Shown: piece by piece, positions 24,161-33,029 of the stretch
Position numbering within the stretch: the first letter of the stretch is position 1
Layout: each line of letters begins with the position of its first letter
NCBI RefSeq assembly: GCF_051175315.1
Contig: NZ_CP195100.1
Coordinates: 868,001-932,000, forward strand
Direction: 5' to 3'
Length of the DNA stretch: 64,000 nt
Source: Tundrisphaera sp051175315
Lineage (GTDB): Bacteria > Planctomycetota > Planctomycetia > Isosphaerales > Isosphaeraceae
Made by a program: the position numbers and the translations under genes
The notes under the pieces: model-generated
The model's input: the letters and a program-made list of their open reading frames with translations, nothing else
Database searches by the model: none
Told to the model about the DNA's origin: nothing

Positions 24161-25183
24161 ATGCGCAGCTCGCGATCCTCTCGCGGCTTCACTCTCATCG
24201 AGTTGCTGGTGGTCATCGCCATCATCGCGGTCCTGATCGCCTTGCTGCTGCCCGCCGTCCAGGCCGCGCGTGAGGCCGCCCGGCGGAGCCAGTGCGTCAA
24301 CAACCTCAAGCAACTCGGGTTGGCCCTGCAGAATTACAACGACACGGTCCAGTCCCTCCCGACCAGCAGCCGTGGCTGGTGGGGGCAGTATCCCATGATG
24401 CTCCCGTACATGGAGCAGACGCCGCTGTTCAACGCGATCAACTTCAGCGTCAACGAGAACCTCAACGGCCGCACCATCAGCGGCGGCTCGCTGAACGGCA
24501 CCGTGCACCAGACCACGCTGAACGTGCTCAACTGCCCTTCGGACATCGACCGGCTGACCAACATCCAGGGCCACCACAACTACGCGGGCAACTGCGGGTC
24601 CAGCTCCAACGCCTACTACGGGGCGACCATCTACGACGGGCCGTTCAGCAACCACCGCGGCGGGGGCGGCGAGGAGACGGGCAAGCCGAGCCAGTTCCGC
24701 GACATCATCGACGGGCTGAGCAACACGGTCGCCTTCAGCGAGCGGGTCAAGGGCTTGGGCGCCAACAACCCGGGGAACCGCGACCTGCTCAAGCCGGCGG
24801 CCACCTTCGTGGCGGTGAACATGAACGACGGCAGCGAGGCGTCGCGCACCCCGGCGGGCGGCAATGCCATCTGCAAGGGCGCACCGATGACCCCGACCGC
24901 GACCCTCGCCCCGGGCGATGCCAGCGGGATGTTCTGGACCAACGGGGCCCCCTGCACCAACCTCTACAACCACGTCATGACGCCCAACAGCTGGAGCTGC
25001 GCGACGTCGAACACGTGGAATGACTGGTCCGCCGCCACGGCGTCGAGCCGCCACTCAGGCGGCGTCAACTGCGCCATGCTGGACGGCTCGGTCAAGTTCA
25101 TCAAGAACACCGTCGCCCCGGCCACCTGGTGGGCTCTGGGCACCCAGGCCGGTGCCGAGATCATCTCTAGCGACTCGTACTGA
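24161..25183 (+). CDS. DUF1559 protein with type IV pilin-like N-terminus
   Basis: 340 residues. The N-terminus RGFTLIELLVVIAIIAVLIA is a class III prepilin signal: cleavage after Gly, then methylated Phe and a hydrophobic helix with Glu at position 5. AREAARRSQCVNNLKQLGLAL is the conserved DUF1559 start, and SSRHSGGVNCAMLDGSVKFI is its C-terminal H-x-GG-N signature. Planctomycetes carry dozens of these, thought to be pseudopilins or surface proteins. AGGAG eight bases before the ATG fixes the start. A prepilin peptidase that could process it is encoded at 39742-40677. Confidence 0.93.
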   Translation: MRSSRSSRGFTLIELLVVIAIIAVLIALLLPAVQAAREAARRSQCVNNLKQLGLALQNYNDTVQSLPTSSRGWWGQYPMMLPYMEQTPLFNAINFSVNENLNGRTISGGSLNGTVHQTTLNVLNCPSDIDRLTNIQGHHNYAGNCGSSSNAYYGATIYDGPFSNHRGGGGEETGKPSQFRDIIDGLSNTVAFSERVKGLGANNPGNRDLLKPAATFVAVNMNDGSEASRTPAGGNAICKGAPMTPTATLAPGDASGMFWTNGAPCTNLYNHVMTPNSWSCATSNTWNDWSAATASSRHSGGVNCAMLDGSVKFIKNTVAPATWWALGTQAGAEIISSDSY

Positions 25184-25198
25184 TCCGGATGCCCGATC

Positions 25199-25235
25199 GG
25201 CCGCCCGCCGCGCCCGATCGCGCGGTGGGCGGGCC
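25199..25235 (+). terminator. Hairpin after the DUF1559 gene
   Basis: An imperfect GC-rich inverted repeat of about 14 bp per arm lies 16 bases after the stop codon. There is no T tract, so termination is uncertain. Confidence 0.3.
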
Positions 25236-25340
25236 CGCGACGTTCCGTGACCCACCTTCGGCAATTCGAAGATCCCCCCGGGCCCGGCCGATCTCGGCCC
25301 GCCCGGCGGTCGGATCATTCAAGGCGATCCAGCGGAGCCC

Positions 25341-25718
25341 ATGATGCGGACTCGGGACAGGGGACTGATTTTTCTGGCGACGGCGGCCGTCCTGGCGTCG
25401 ACCTGGGGGTGCGGCGATGGGACGCCATCGGTCTCGTCGTCGAACGAGAAGGTCAAGGTCAAGGGGGTCGTCACCCTCAAGGGCAAGCCACTCGATCGGG
25501 GCACGATCCTCTTCGATCCGGCCAACGTCAACCGCCGGGACGCCCCGGCGGCGAACCTGGAGATCGGCAAGGACGGGACCTACAGCGGCGAGACCCTGGC
25601 CGGCGAGAACTCGATCATCGTCAACAACCCGACCATCGCGAAATCGCCCGCCCTCTCGGCCAATCGCACGGTGAAGACGCTGGATTCGGGCGAAAACACC
25701 GTCAACATCGAGCTGTAG
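25341..25718 (+). CDS. Small probable lipoprotein with carboxypeptidase-regulatory-like fold
   Basis: 125 residues. A hydrophobic leader ends LASTWGC, a weak lipobox with Cys at residue 24. The mature part reads as a transthyretin-like beta sandwich: VKVKGVVTLKGKPLDRGTILF, NLEIGKDGTYSGETLAGENS, TVNIEL. Such proteins commonly follow DUF1559 genes in planctomycetes, and this one is 157 bp downstream on the same strand. GCGGAG lies before the ATG. The role is unknown, probably structural at the outer surface. Confidence 0.75.
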   Translation: MMRTRDRGLIFLATAAVLASTWGCGDGTPSVSSSNEKVKVKGVVTLKGKPLDRGTILFDPANVNRRDAPAANLEIGKDGTYSGETLAGENSIIVNNPTIAKSPALSANRTVKTLDSGENTVNIEL

Positions 25719-25753
25719 GCGGCCCCGAAGCGAAACCCAGGTGAGAACGACGA

Positions 25754-25791
25754 AGGCCCGACCCATCGGCAATTGCGGATGGGCCGGGCCT
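25754..25791. terminator. Bidirectional hairpin between convergent genes
   Basis: A 14-bp stem with one mismatch (aggcccgacccatc / gatgggccgggcct) separates the small lipoprotein gene from the convergent DUF1501 gene. It likely ends the long sigma-factor operon on the minus strand. Confidence 0.5.
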
Positions 25792-25816
25792 CGTCGATCG
25801 TCCTGGCGGGAACCGC

Positions 25817-27115
25817 TCAGGCGAACAGTTCGGGGATGACCTTGCCGTTGCGGACGATGGCGATCGGCCGGCCGGACGTGGTCTTGTATTCCTTCTGAAC
25901 GTCGATGCCGAGGGCGTGGTAGAACGACGCGGCCACGTCGTCCGGGGCGATCCCGTCGCCGGAGGCCGGGCCCATCGCCTTCGCGTCGCTGGCGCCGACG
26001 ACCTGGCCGCCGGTGATCCCGCCGCCGCCCATCAGGACGCACATGGCCCGCGGGAAGTGGTCGCGGCCGGCTCGGGGGTTGATCTTGGGGGTCCGGCCGA
26101 ACTCGCCGGTCACGAAGACCGCCGTGGTCTCCAGGATGCCCTTCTGCTCCAGGGCGTGGAACAGGCCGGAGAGGGCGGAATCGAGGTCGGGCAGGAGCTT
26201 CGTCTTGAGCCGGTCGAAGACCGACTCGTGGGTATCCCACCCGCCGCTGGACAGCGTGACGAACCGGACGCCCGACTCGATCAGGCGGGCCGCCAGCAGG
26301 CAGCTCTGGCCGATCGGGCTGGGGCCGAACGGCTCGACGATCGCGGGCGACTCCTTGGCGATGTCGAACGCGTTGCGGGACCGGGGGGAGCTGATGATGT
26401 CGTAGGCCCTCTGGGAGAAGCGGTCGAGGCCGTGGACCAGGTCGCTCTTCTCCTCGAAGCCCTGGAACGTCCGGTCGAGCTTCTTGAGCAGGTCGCGGCG
26501 CTTCTCGACCTCCTCGACGGTCAGGCCGTTGCGGAGCGTGATCCCGCGCACCGAGAACGGGACGCCCGCCTTGGGGGCCACCGCCGTGCTGAACGGGGCA
26601 TACTCCACGCCGAGGTAGCCGGCCGTCTGCGGGGTGTCCGGGATCGCCACGAAAGGGGGCAGGTCGGGCGGGCCCCCCTTCTCCTTGGAGACGACCGGGC
26701 CGTAGCCGGGGAACTCCAGCGAGGGGATCGGCCGGTTCCCCGTGTTCATGTACTTGGTGCCGAACTCGTGCGCCGCCAGGCTGTGACTCACGCCCCGGAG
26801 GATCGCGAACTTGTCGGCGCACTTCGCCAGCTTGGGCAGGTGCTCGGAGATCTGGATGCCCGGGACATTGGTGTCGATCGGGTTGAACTCGCCCCGGAAC
26901 TCGGACGGGGCGTCGGGCTTGAGGTCGAACGTGTCGATGTGCGACGGCCCGCCGCCCAGGTTGATGAAGATGGCGGAGGTCGCCTTGCCCGGCCGGACCG
27001 CCCCGGCCTCGGCCATCCGGAGGAATCCGGGCAGGGATAGCCCGGTCGCCCCCAGGACCCCGAGCCGGAGGAAGTCGCGCCGCCGCACGCCGTCGCAATA
27101 CTGGTTCATGGACAT
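25817..27115 (-). CDS. DUF1501 protein (alkaline phosphatase superfamily), Tat-exported
   Basis: 432 residues. RRRDFLRLGVLGATGLSLPG at the N-terminus is a Tat leader. The body shows the DUF1501 pattern: NLGGGPSHIDTFDLKP early, TLSSGGWDTHESVFDRLKTK in the middle, VFVTGEFGRTPKINPRAGRDHFP and VLMGGGGITGGQVVGASDA late. The family is related to sulfatases and phosphatases by fold; its reaction is not established. It is nearly always next to DUF1549/DUF1553 genes in planctomycetes, as here (46 bp). An alternative ATG lies two codons downstream. Confidence 0.92.
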   Translation of the reverse strand: MSMNQYCDGVRRRDFLRLGVLGATGLSLPGFLRMAEAGAVRPGKATSAIFINLGGGPSHIDTFDLKPDAPSEFRGEFNPIDTNVPGIQISEHLPKLAKCADKFAILRGVSHSLAAHEFGTKYMNTGNRPIPSLEFPGYGPVVSKEKGGPPDLPPFVAIPDTPQTAGYLGVEYAPFSTAVAPKAGVPFSVRGITLRNGLTVEEVEKRRDLLKKLDRTFQGFEEKSDLVHGLDRFSQRAYDIISSPRSRNAFDIAKESPAIVEPFGPSPIGQSCLLAARLIESGVRFVTLSSGGWDTHESVFDRLKTKLLPDLDSALSGLFHALEQKGILETTAVFVTGEFGRTPKINPRAGRDHFPRAMCVLMGGGGITGGQVVGASDAKAMGPASGDGIAPDDVAASFYHALGIDVQKEYKTTSGRPIAIVRNGKVIPELFA

Positions 27116-27161
27116 GAGTCATCTCCCCTTCGAGAAGGATGCGATTCGTTCGGGCGGCGGA

Positions 27162-29813
27162 TCAGTGGTTGGTCACGAATTCCTTGGTGTTCAGCAGGGC
27201 CCAGAGCACGTCGCGGAGCCCCCGGGCGGGGTCGGCCGCCCCGGCGATGTGGGCGTCGGCGGTGGCCGCTTCCTCGGGGGTCGGCGGCCGGCTCAGGGTG
27301 CGGAGGTAGGCCTCGCGGGCCCAGGCTGCCCGGGTGGCCTCGGACACCTTGGGCTTCGCCGCCGCGTTGTCGCGCGGCTCGCCCTTCCTCTCCCGCATCT
27401 CGTCGAGCCGGGCTTGCAGGACCTCGGCCCGCTTCGCCTTGCCCTCGGCGCGGAACTCCTTGATTTTCGTCTCGATCTCCCGGGCCGCCAGGTCGGCCCG
27501 ATTCATCGGGGCGTTCGCCCCCGGGCGGGAGCCTCGGGCCAGCCCGGCGACCCAGCCGTCGCCGCGATCGATCCGGCTCCACAACTCGTTGTCGTTCTGG
27601 AGGAAGATCGACTGGAGCAGGTTGGGTTCGTTTGAGCGGTTACAGTCGCAGTTGGTCTCGCGGGTCGAGCCGCCGAAGACCCGGGCGGCGTAGTCGATCG
27701 CATTTTTCCCCTTGCCGGCGACCGAGCGGGATCCGATGGCGCGGCCCTCGATGTTGGTGGCCGCGGCGGCCAGGGCGGACTCGCCGGCGGTCGCCTGGGT
27801 CATGGCGTCGATCACGACCTCGGCCGGCATCCGGCGGATCACCGAGCGGCTGAAGTTGCGCTCATCGAGCGTGTTGGTCTCGTTGGCGTGCCAGCTCCGC
27901 TGATAGGCCTGGGAGTTGGCGATCTCGCGGTGGAGCCACTTCATGTCGAAACCGTGATCGACGAAGCCGTCGGCCAGGTAGTCGAGCAGCGGGGCGTTGC
28001 TGGGGGGATTGGCCAGGTTCATGTCGTCGGGCGGGTTGACGATCCCGGTGCCGAAGTAGGTCGCCCAGACCCGGTTGACGAAGGCGCGGGCGAAGTACGG
28101 GTTGTCCTTGCGGCGGAGCCACTCCATCAGCAGTTGGCGGGGGTCGCCGGCCCCGGCCAGCGAGACCTCGTCGCCGCCCAGCACCCGGGCCGAGACCACC
28201 CGGCCGGCCGGCACGTTCTTCTTGTTGATCTTGGCGGGGTCGACCGGGCGATTGGGCCGGCCGGCGATCGGGGCCACGAACACCTCGGTGAAGGGGACGA
28301 CCTTCCCCTCGCCCGCCAGTTCCAGCAGCTTTCTCTGGCGCTGGCCGCCCATCAGCTTGTCGAGGCCCAGTTCCTCGGCCATCTCGCGGGTCTTCTGGCG
28401 GCCGTCGGGGGCGACGCCGTAGCCGACCGCCGTGAAGAAGTTGCCGAACTGGGTGAAGTCGTCCTGGGTCCACTGGTCGAACGGGTGCTTGTGGCACTGG
28501 GCGCATTCGAGCCGGACGCCCAGGAAGGCATAGCTCACGCCGATGGTCCGGTCCTCGGGCTTGCGGAAGTTGGTCCGCTCCCAGTAGTGGGCCATCGTCT
28601 CGCGGGCGGCGTAGTCGGCGGGATCCTTGTCGCGATAGTAGCTGGAGGTCTCGCGGACGAAGTCCTCGAAGCTCTGCTTGGGGTCGGTGCGGCTGGTGGC
28701 CAGGATCATGCCGGCGGCCAGGCGATCATAGGGGAGGTTGTCGCCGATCTTGCGGGCGAGCCAGCGATACCAGTCGTCGGAGAACTTCACCGGGCTGAAG
28801 TTGTTGATGATCGTCTTGGAGGTGTTGCCGGTGAAGTCGCCGATCTTGGTCGCCCACCACGCGGCGTAGGTCGGGCGGGCGAGCAGCTCGTCGATCTTGG
28901 CGGCCCTTTTCTCGGTCGAGGGGTCGGACAGGAACGACTCGACCTCGTCGGGCGTGGGCAGGGTGCCGGTCATGTCCAGGCTGACGCGGCGGAGGAATTC
29001 GGCGTCGGTGCAGAGGTCCGACGGGACGATCCCCAGCTTGCGGAGCTTGGCCACGATCAGCTCGTCGACCCTGGTGGCGGTCGCCACGGCCGGGTAGCGG
29101 TCGCCGACCTTGTCGGACACGGCCCGGAGGACCGGCACGGCGGCCACGCCGTTGTCGTAGAAGGCGACGACGTGGGTGTCGCCGGGGCCGACCGAGGTCA
29201 TCACACCATTCTCGTCGACCTCGGCGATCGACTCGTCGTTGGTGCGGAACCGCGAGATGCAGGTCACGTCCTCGCTGGATCCGTCTTCCCAGTGGGCCAC
29301 CACGCGGAGCGGCACCTTCTGGCCGGCCTTCTCGAAGACGACCTCGGCGGGGGTCACTTCCAGATGGTCGAACTGGGACGCCTTCTCCACGCCCTTGGCG
29401 CCGGACTCGATCCAGCGGGCGAGCAGGCGGTACTGCCAGCTCCCCTCTTCGAGCCGCTTGCCCCCCTTGTGGGGGATGCCCAGGGTCGCCTTCTGGAGGA
29501 TCTTGCTCCCCTCCGGATCGTCGAGGCTGACGCGATCCGAATCCTTCTTGAGCAGGGTGTCGTGGTCGGCCTTGAAGTCGTAGCCGAACAGGGAGAGCCG
29601 CAGCCCCCCCTGCCCCTGGAACGAGCCGTGGCAGGACCGCGTGTTGCAGCCCACCCGGCCCATCAGGGGCAGGACGTGGCGCTGGAAGTCGGGATCTTCG
29701 GTCCCCTTGTCGTTGGCGTATCGCTCGGACACGGGGGCCAGAAGCTCGCCCCCGAAGGCCGGGAGCGGCAGGAGCAGGAGCAGCGGGCCGAAGATGGCGA
29801 GGCGACGGGTCAT
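27162..29813 (-). CDS. DUF1549/DUF1553 (PSCyt2/PSD1) protein with heme motifs
   Basis: 883 residues. The signal peptide (RLAIFGPLLLLLPLPAFG) is followed by CNTRSCHGSF near residue 55 and CAQCHKHPFDQW near 440, both CxxCH heme sites. Residues 160-270 look like a Big-2-type beta domain (VTPAEVVFEKAGQKVPL). The DUF1549 core begins with DAEFLRRVSLDMTGTLPTPDEV, and the DUF1553 part includes FARAFVNRVWATYFG and RRMPAEVVIDAM, ending RDVLWALLNTKEFV. The ATG overlaps the previous stop (ATGA). The family is planctomycete-specific; a surface redox role has been proposed but not shown. The frame remains open upstream, out of frame with the true upstream genes. Confidence 0.93.
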   Translation of the reverse strand: MTRRLAIFGPLLLLLPLPAFGGELLAPVSERYANDKGTEDPDFQRHVLPLMGRVGCNTRSCHGSFQGQGGLRLSLFGYDFKADHDTLLKKDSDRVSLDDPEGSKILQKATLGIPHKGGKRLEEGSWQYRLLARWIESGAKGVEKASQFDHLEVTPAEVVFEKAGQKVPLRVVAHWEDGSSEDVTCISRFRTNDESIAEVDENGVMTSVGPGDTHVVAFYDNGVAAVPVLRAVSDKVGDRYPAVATATRVDELIVAKLRKLGIVPSDLCTDAEFLRRVSLDMTGTLPTPDEVESFLSDPSTEKRAAKIDELLARPTYAAWWATKIGDFTGNTSKTIINNFSPVKFSDDWYRWLARKIGDNLPYDRLAAGMILATSRTDPKQSFEDFVRETSSYYRDKDPADYAARETMAHYWERTNFRKPEDRTIGVSYAFLGVRLECAQCHKHPFDQWTQDDFTQFGNFFTAVGYGVAPDGRQKTREMAEELGLDKLMGGQRQRKLLELAGEGKVVPFTEVFVAPIAGRPNRPVDPAKINKKNVPAGRVVSARVLGGDEVSLAGAGDPRQLLMEWLRRKDNPYFARAFVNRVWATYFGTGIVNPPDDMNLANPPSNAPLLDYLADGFVDHGFDMKWLHREIANSQAYQRSWHANETNTLDERNFSRSVIRRMPAEVVIDAMTQATAGESALAAAATNIEGRAIGSRSVAGKGKNAIDYAARVFGGSTRETNCDCNRSNEPNLLQSIFLQNDNELWSRIDRGDGWVAGLARGSRPGANAPMNRADLAAREIETKIKEFRAEGKAKRAEVLQARLDEMRERKGEPRDNAAAKPKVSEATRAAWAREAYLRTLSRPPTPEEAATADAHIAGAADPARGLRDVLWALLNTKEFVTNH

Positions 29814-30409
29814 CGACGATTCCCCCCGGGGGCGGGTGCCTTGGCGGACGGGACGGGGGCGGCATTGCCCTCGGCCCCTTTCTTGGCGCGTTGGATCTTC
29901 TTCCTGGGCAGGGCGGCGCGGTAGCGGGCTTCCAGCGTGGCGTCGCGGTCGGACTCCAGCCGCTCCAGGTTGCGGCGGTGGTTGCGGGCGGCGGCCTCGG
30001 CCTGCTCGATCTCGAACCGTTGCAGGCGGATCTCGACGTCCAGCCCATCGGCGATCGCCTCGCGGAGCTTCGCCTCCGCCTCGGAGGACGGCTCGCCGGC
30101 CAGCCGGGCGGACAGCAATTCGACCCGGGTCCGGGCCTTCCAGGCGTCGAGCAGGAGCGGGTAGCGTGGGGCGTTGCGCTTCTGAAGCTCGACGAGGCGG
30201 TCGCGGGCCGGTGCCAGATCGCGGATCGCCTTGCGGTACTCCTTGGCGTTCATCGGCTTGAGGGCTTGCAGGAGCTTGGCCAGCTCGGGCTGGTGCTCGC
30301 CGACGAACGCGAGCACGTCGGCCTCGCGCTCCAGCCCGTCCTCCGCCCCCACGCCGGTCGCGGCGGGGACCAGGAGGCAGAAGGCCACGAGGGGGGCGGC
30401 GAGCTTCAT
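29810..30409 (-). CDS. Secreted coiled-coil protein of unknown function
   Basis: 199 residues: signal peptide to about residue 22, then charged helices likely to form coiled coils (LAKLLQALKPMNAKEYRKAI, EIEQAEAAARNHRRNLERLE), and an Ala/Pro/Lys tail. Its stop overlaps the DUF1553 start by 4 bp and its start is 3 bp from the anti-sigma stop, so it is translated with them. Planctomycete ECF operons often hold such a protein between the anti-sigma and PSD1 genes. I know no function. Confidence 0.75.
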   Translation of the reverse strand: MKLAAPLVAFCLLVPAATGVGAEDGLEREADVLAFVGEHQPELAKLLQALKPMNAKEYRKAIRDLAPARDRLVELQKRNAPRYPLLLDAWKARTRVELLSARLAGEPSSEAEAKLREAIADGLDVEIRLQRFEIEQAEAAARNHRRNLERLESDRDATLEARYRAALPRKKIQRAKKGAEGNAAPVPSAKAPAPGGNRR

Positions 30410-30412
30410 GGC

Positions 30413-30916
30413 TCAATCCTCCTGCGAGAGTGATTCGGTGGGGTCGGCCGTGCCGTCGCCCGAGGCGGCGATCAGCAGCCACGAGGGGGGGGCGGCCGAT
30501 GTCTCGACCTCCGCGTCGGCCGGCTCGGCGACGACGGCGAGCAGTTCCGCGTCGATCGGGCCGGGCTCGCGTCCCCCGCGCAGGTCCGACCAGGCCTGGA
30601 CGATCTCGGCGATCGGGGGCCGATCCGGGGCCGGCGCCGGGGCGGGACGCAGTGCGATGAGCGAGGCCCCGACCAGTCCGGCCGCGGCGGCCAGGCCGGC
30701 CAGGCGGCGGGTCGGGAGGCGGAGGGGAGACGGGCGCGAGGCGGCCGTGGGGGCCATCGCCACGACCTGGGCCATCCCGATCGCCCCGGCGACGGCCTCG
30801 CGGGCCGATTGGTCCCGATCCAGGCGATCTTCGAAGGCGGCCCGCCCGGCGTCGTCCATCTCGTCGGAGACGTAGAGGAAGGCCAGCCAGTCCAGGTCAT
30901 CGATTGCGGGCCGCAT
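30413..30916 (-). CDS. Anti-sigma-like membrane protein of the ECF operon
   Basis: 167 residues. The N-terminal DLDWLAFLYVSDEMDDAGRA and DRDQSAREAVAGA resemble the cytoplasmic part of planctomycete anti-sigma factors. One membrane helix (RLAGLAAAAGLVGASLIAL, about 71-89) follows, then an acidic Pro/Ala-rich outer part. There is no zinc motif. It sits 4 bp after the ECF sigma gene, the standard place for its regulator. The role is inferred from position and shape. Confidence 0.7.
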   Translation of the reverse strand: MRPAIDDLDWLAFLYVSDEMDDAGRAAFEDRLDRDQSAREAVAGAIGMAQVVAMAPTAASRPSPLRLPTRRLAGLAAAAGLVGASLIALRPAPAPAPDRPPIAEIVQAWSDLRGGREPGPIDAELLAVVAEPADAEVETSAAPPSWLLIAASGDGTADPTESLSQED

Positions 30917-30920
30917 GGAT

Positions 30921-31472
30921 TCAGGCTCCGGGGCTCATGGTTCGCTTCAACTTCTCCAGGGCCCGCCGCATCCGGGTCAGGACCGTCCCCAGGGGGAGGC
31001 CGAACTCTCCGGCGATCTCGGCGAACGTCTTGTCCTCGTACATCCGGGCCCAGACCACCTTCCGTTGTTCCTCGGGGAGGGCGTCCAGGGCGTCCCGGAC
31101 CCGGGCGACCGTCTCGCCCTGGATCAGCGGATGGTCGGGGCCCGACTGGTCCGGGGGGCGGAGCCCCGCCAGCCGGAGCCGCCCCCGGTCGCGCGAGGCA
31201 TCCTTCCGCCGGGCCGCCAGGGCCTCGTGATAGGCGACCCGGAACACCCACCCCTTGAAGGTCTCGGCCCGGGCCAGGTGTCCCGCCTCGGCGGCCTTCA
31301 GGTAGGTCGTTTGGACCAGGTCGTCGGCCAGGGCCGGGTCGCGGACCACGCCCAGGACGAACCGCCGAAGCTCATCGCCGTGGGCCTGGTGGAACGCGGC
31401 CATCCGCGAAGGGCCATCGCCCGCCGCCGCGTCGGCCTGCTCCTGCCCGGCGATCGCCTCCCGTTCCGCCAT
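30921..31472 (-). CDS. ECF-family RNA polymerase sigma factor
   Basis: 183 residues from the ATG at 31472 preceded by AGGTGGG; a longer form from 31541 is less likely. Region 2 is FHQAHGDELRRFVLGVVRDP through ADDLVQTTYLKAAEAG and TFKGWVFRVAYHEALAARRK. Region 4 is LPEEQRKVVWARMYEDKTFA followed by IAGEFGLPLGTVLTRMRRAL. It heads an operon of anti-sigma, coiled-coil, DUF1549/DUF1553 and DUF1501 genes, which it probably controls; I could not identify its promoter motif. Confidence 0.92.
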   Translation of the reverse strand: MAEREAIAGQEQADAAAGDGPSRMAAFHQAHGDELRRFVLGVVRDPALADDLVQTTYLKAAEAGHLARAETFKGWVFRVAYHEALAARRKDASRDRGRLRLAGLRPPDQSGPDHPLIQGETVARVRDALDALPEEQRKVVWARMYEDKTFAEIAGEFGLPLGTVLTRMRRALEKLKRTMSPGA

Positions 31473-31536
31473 CGGCGACCCACCTTTCCCACCATCTACG
31501 ATGCGCGGGGGGGCCGGATTATTTCGCGGGCCATCG

Positions 31537-31565
31537 GCCACGGGGAGGAAGAGGCTCCCCGTGGC
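31537..31565 (-). terminator. Hairpin after the SGNH hydrolase gene
   Basis: A perfect 11-bp stem (gccacggggag / ctccccgtggc) with a 7-base loop lies between the SGNH hydrolase stop and the sigma gene on the minus strand. The T tract is poor, so it may be a weak terminator. Confidence 0.45.
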
Positions 31566-31574
31566 TCGTTCGGC

Positions 31575-32846
31575 TCAGCCCTTCGGCTTGAGCGTGAAGG
31601 TGTGGGGCCTGGGCTGGGCGGCGGCACGCTGATCGTCGACGATCGCCGACTCCAGCCTGTCGAGGCCCCGGAGCGCCTCGCCGAGCCGGGGATCCTTGAT
31701 GTCCTGGTTGGGCACCTCGACCTGCCTCCAGCGGAGGTTGTGCAGCGCCGAGTGCCGGAGCGTCAGATTGTGGACGTCGGCCGCCTGGCGGGCCATCGGC
31801 GTGGGCAGCGTCGCGAGGTTCACGCCCTGGGCCAGGGCCGCCCCGGTGAAGGTGCCGACGGGCGCGCCGTCGATGGACAGGGTGTATTCCTTGGCTCCAT
31901 CCCAGCCCTTGACCTGGACGATCTGCCGGTCGAGGGCCTCGACGATGTCGGACGACTGGACGGCCAGCGCGGTGGCCGGGTCCTTGAGGTCGATCGGGAA
32001 CGGGAGCGCCTCGTCCTTCTGGGTCCAGCGCAGGCCATCCCCTTCGGCGGCGAGGTCCGTGACGACCGTGTTGTTCGCCTGGACGTCGGCGGGGGCTCCC
32101 GGCTTCGCCTCGATCGTCACGGTCGACACGACGGCCGGGGCGTTCCACGCCTTGAGCAGGGCGGCGGCCATCAGCAACTGGCCGCCGAGGCCGGGGTGGA
32201 CCCGGTCCGGGTTGAGCTTCTCGGCCCCCTTGGGGTCGCTGGCGAACGCCTTCTTGGTCGCCTCGACGACCGGGGCGTTCAGGTCGGCCACGCCGGCCCC
32301 TTCCTTCTCGGCCAGCTTCGCCACGAAGTCGCCGTAGCGGACCAGGACCTGGTTGTAGCCCCCCTCGAACTTCGGCTCTCGGGTCACGTCATCGAACGGC
32401 GAAGGCCGGATCAGGGTCAGCCGGACGCCCGGCAGGTCGGCCTTGAGCTTCTCGACAATGTGTTCATAGCCCTTGGCGTAGGTATTGAAGATCTCGTCGC
32501 GGAACTGCTGGTAGCTCGCGTCGTTCATCCCGAGCATGACGGTGACCACGGTCGGCTTGTAGGCCACCACGTCCCGATTCAGCCGGAGGTCGATCGGGCC
32601 TCCTAACCCGCCGCCGACGCGGTCGCCGCCCCATCCCGAGTGGATGAACGACACGTCGGATTTGGGGAACCGGGTCACGACGAAGGTCTCGGCGAACGTC
32701 GTGTAGAGCCTCTGATCGGTGATGCTGTCGCCGTAGAACACGACGCGGTCGCCGGGCTTGATGGCGAACGGCTTCGGGCCGTCCTCGGCGGCGGCCAGGG
32801 TCGGCCAGGCCAGGGCCGAAAGGACGGCGAGGTGGGCGAGTCTCAT
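31575..32846 (-). CDS. Secreted SGNH/GDSL-type hydrolase
   Basis: 423 residues. The signal peptide (RLAHLAVLSALAWPTLAAAE) is followed by block I VVFYGDSITDQ (catalytic Ser), block II SGWGGDR (Gly), block III MLGMND (Asn) and block V DRVHPGLGGQ (Asp-x-x-His), so the active site is complete. The C-terminal third, after about residue 260, has beta-type sequence found in planctomycete SGNH esterases. It likely removes acyl groups from a carbohydrate outside the cell. GGAG lies seven bases before the ATG. It is divergent from the PHP gene. Confidence 0.88.
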   Translation of the reverse strand: MRLAHLAVLSALAWPTLAAAEDGPKPFAIKPGDRVVFYGDSITDQRLYTTFAETFVVTRFPKSDVSFIHSGWGGDRVGGGLGGPIDLRLNRDVVAYKPTVVTVMLGMNDASYQQFRDEIFNTYAKGYEHIVEKLKADLPGVRLTLIRPSPFDDVTREPKFEGGYNQVLVRYGDFVAKLAEKEGAGVADLNAPVVEATKKAFASDPKGAEKLNPDRVHPGLGGQLLMAAALLKAWNAPAVVSTVTIEAKPGAPADVQANNTVVTDLAAEGDGLRWTQKDEALPFPIDLKDPATALAVQSSDIVEALDRQIVQVKGWDGAKEYTLSIDGAPVGTFTGAALAQGVNLATLPTPMARQAADVHNLTLRHSALHNLRWRQVEVPNQDIKDPRLGEALRGLDRLESAIVDDQRAAAQPRPHTFTLKPKG

Positions 32847-33029
32847 GCGGATCTCCGGGTTGTCGATGCGGGGTGGTTCGGCAGGAACGTCGATGATAGG
32901 GGGGCGGGGTGCCGGTTCCAAGCGGCGAATGGCCCGGCGGGATCACTTGCGGTTGACCTCGACAATCCCGGGCGGATCGACTTAGTCTGGATCCCTCGGA
33001 CGACCCCCCACCCCGCGAGCTGCCCCGTC

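Noticed and set aside
27618..27634. A further copy of the MutL linker repeat (ggttgggttcgtttgag)
   Set aside because: It encodes the conserved SNEPNLLQ of the DUF1553 domain and the similarity stops after about 15 bases.
27888..29924. A 678-codon open frame antisense to the DUF1549/DUF1553 gene
   Set aside because: Shadow of a strongly supported gene.
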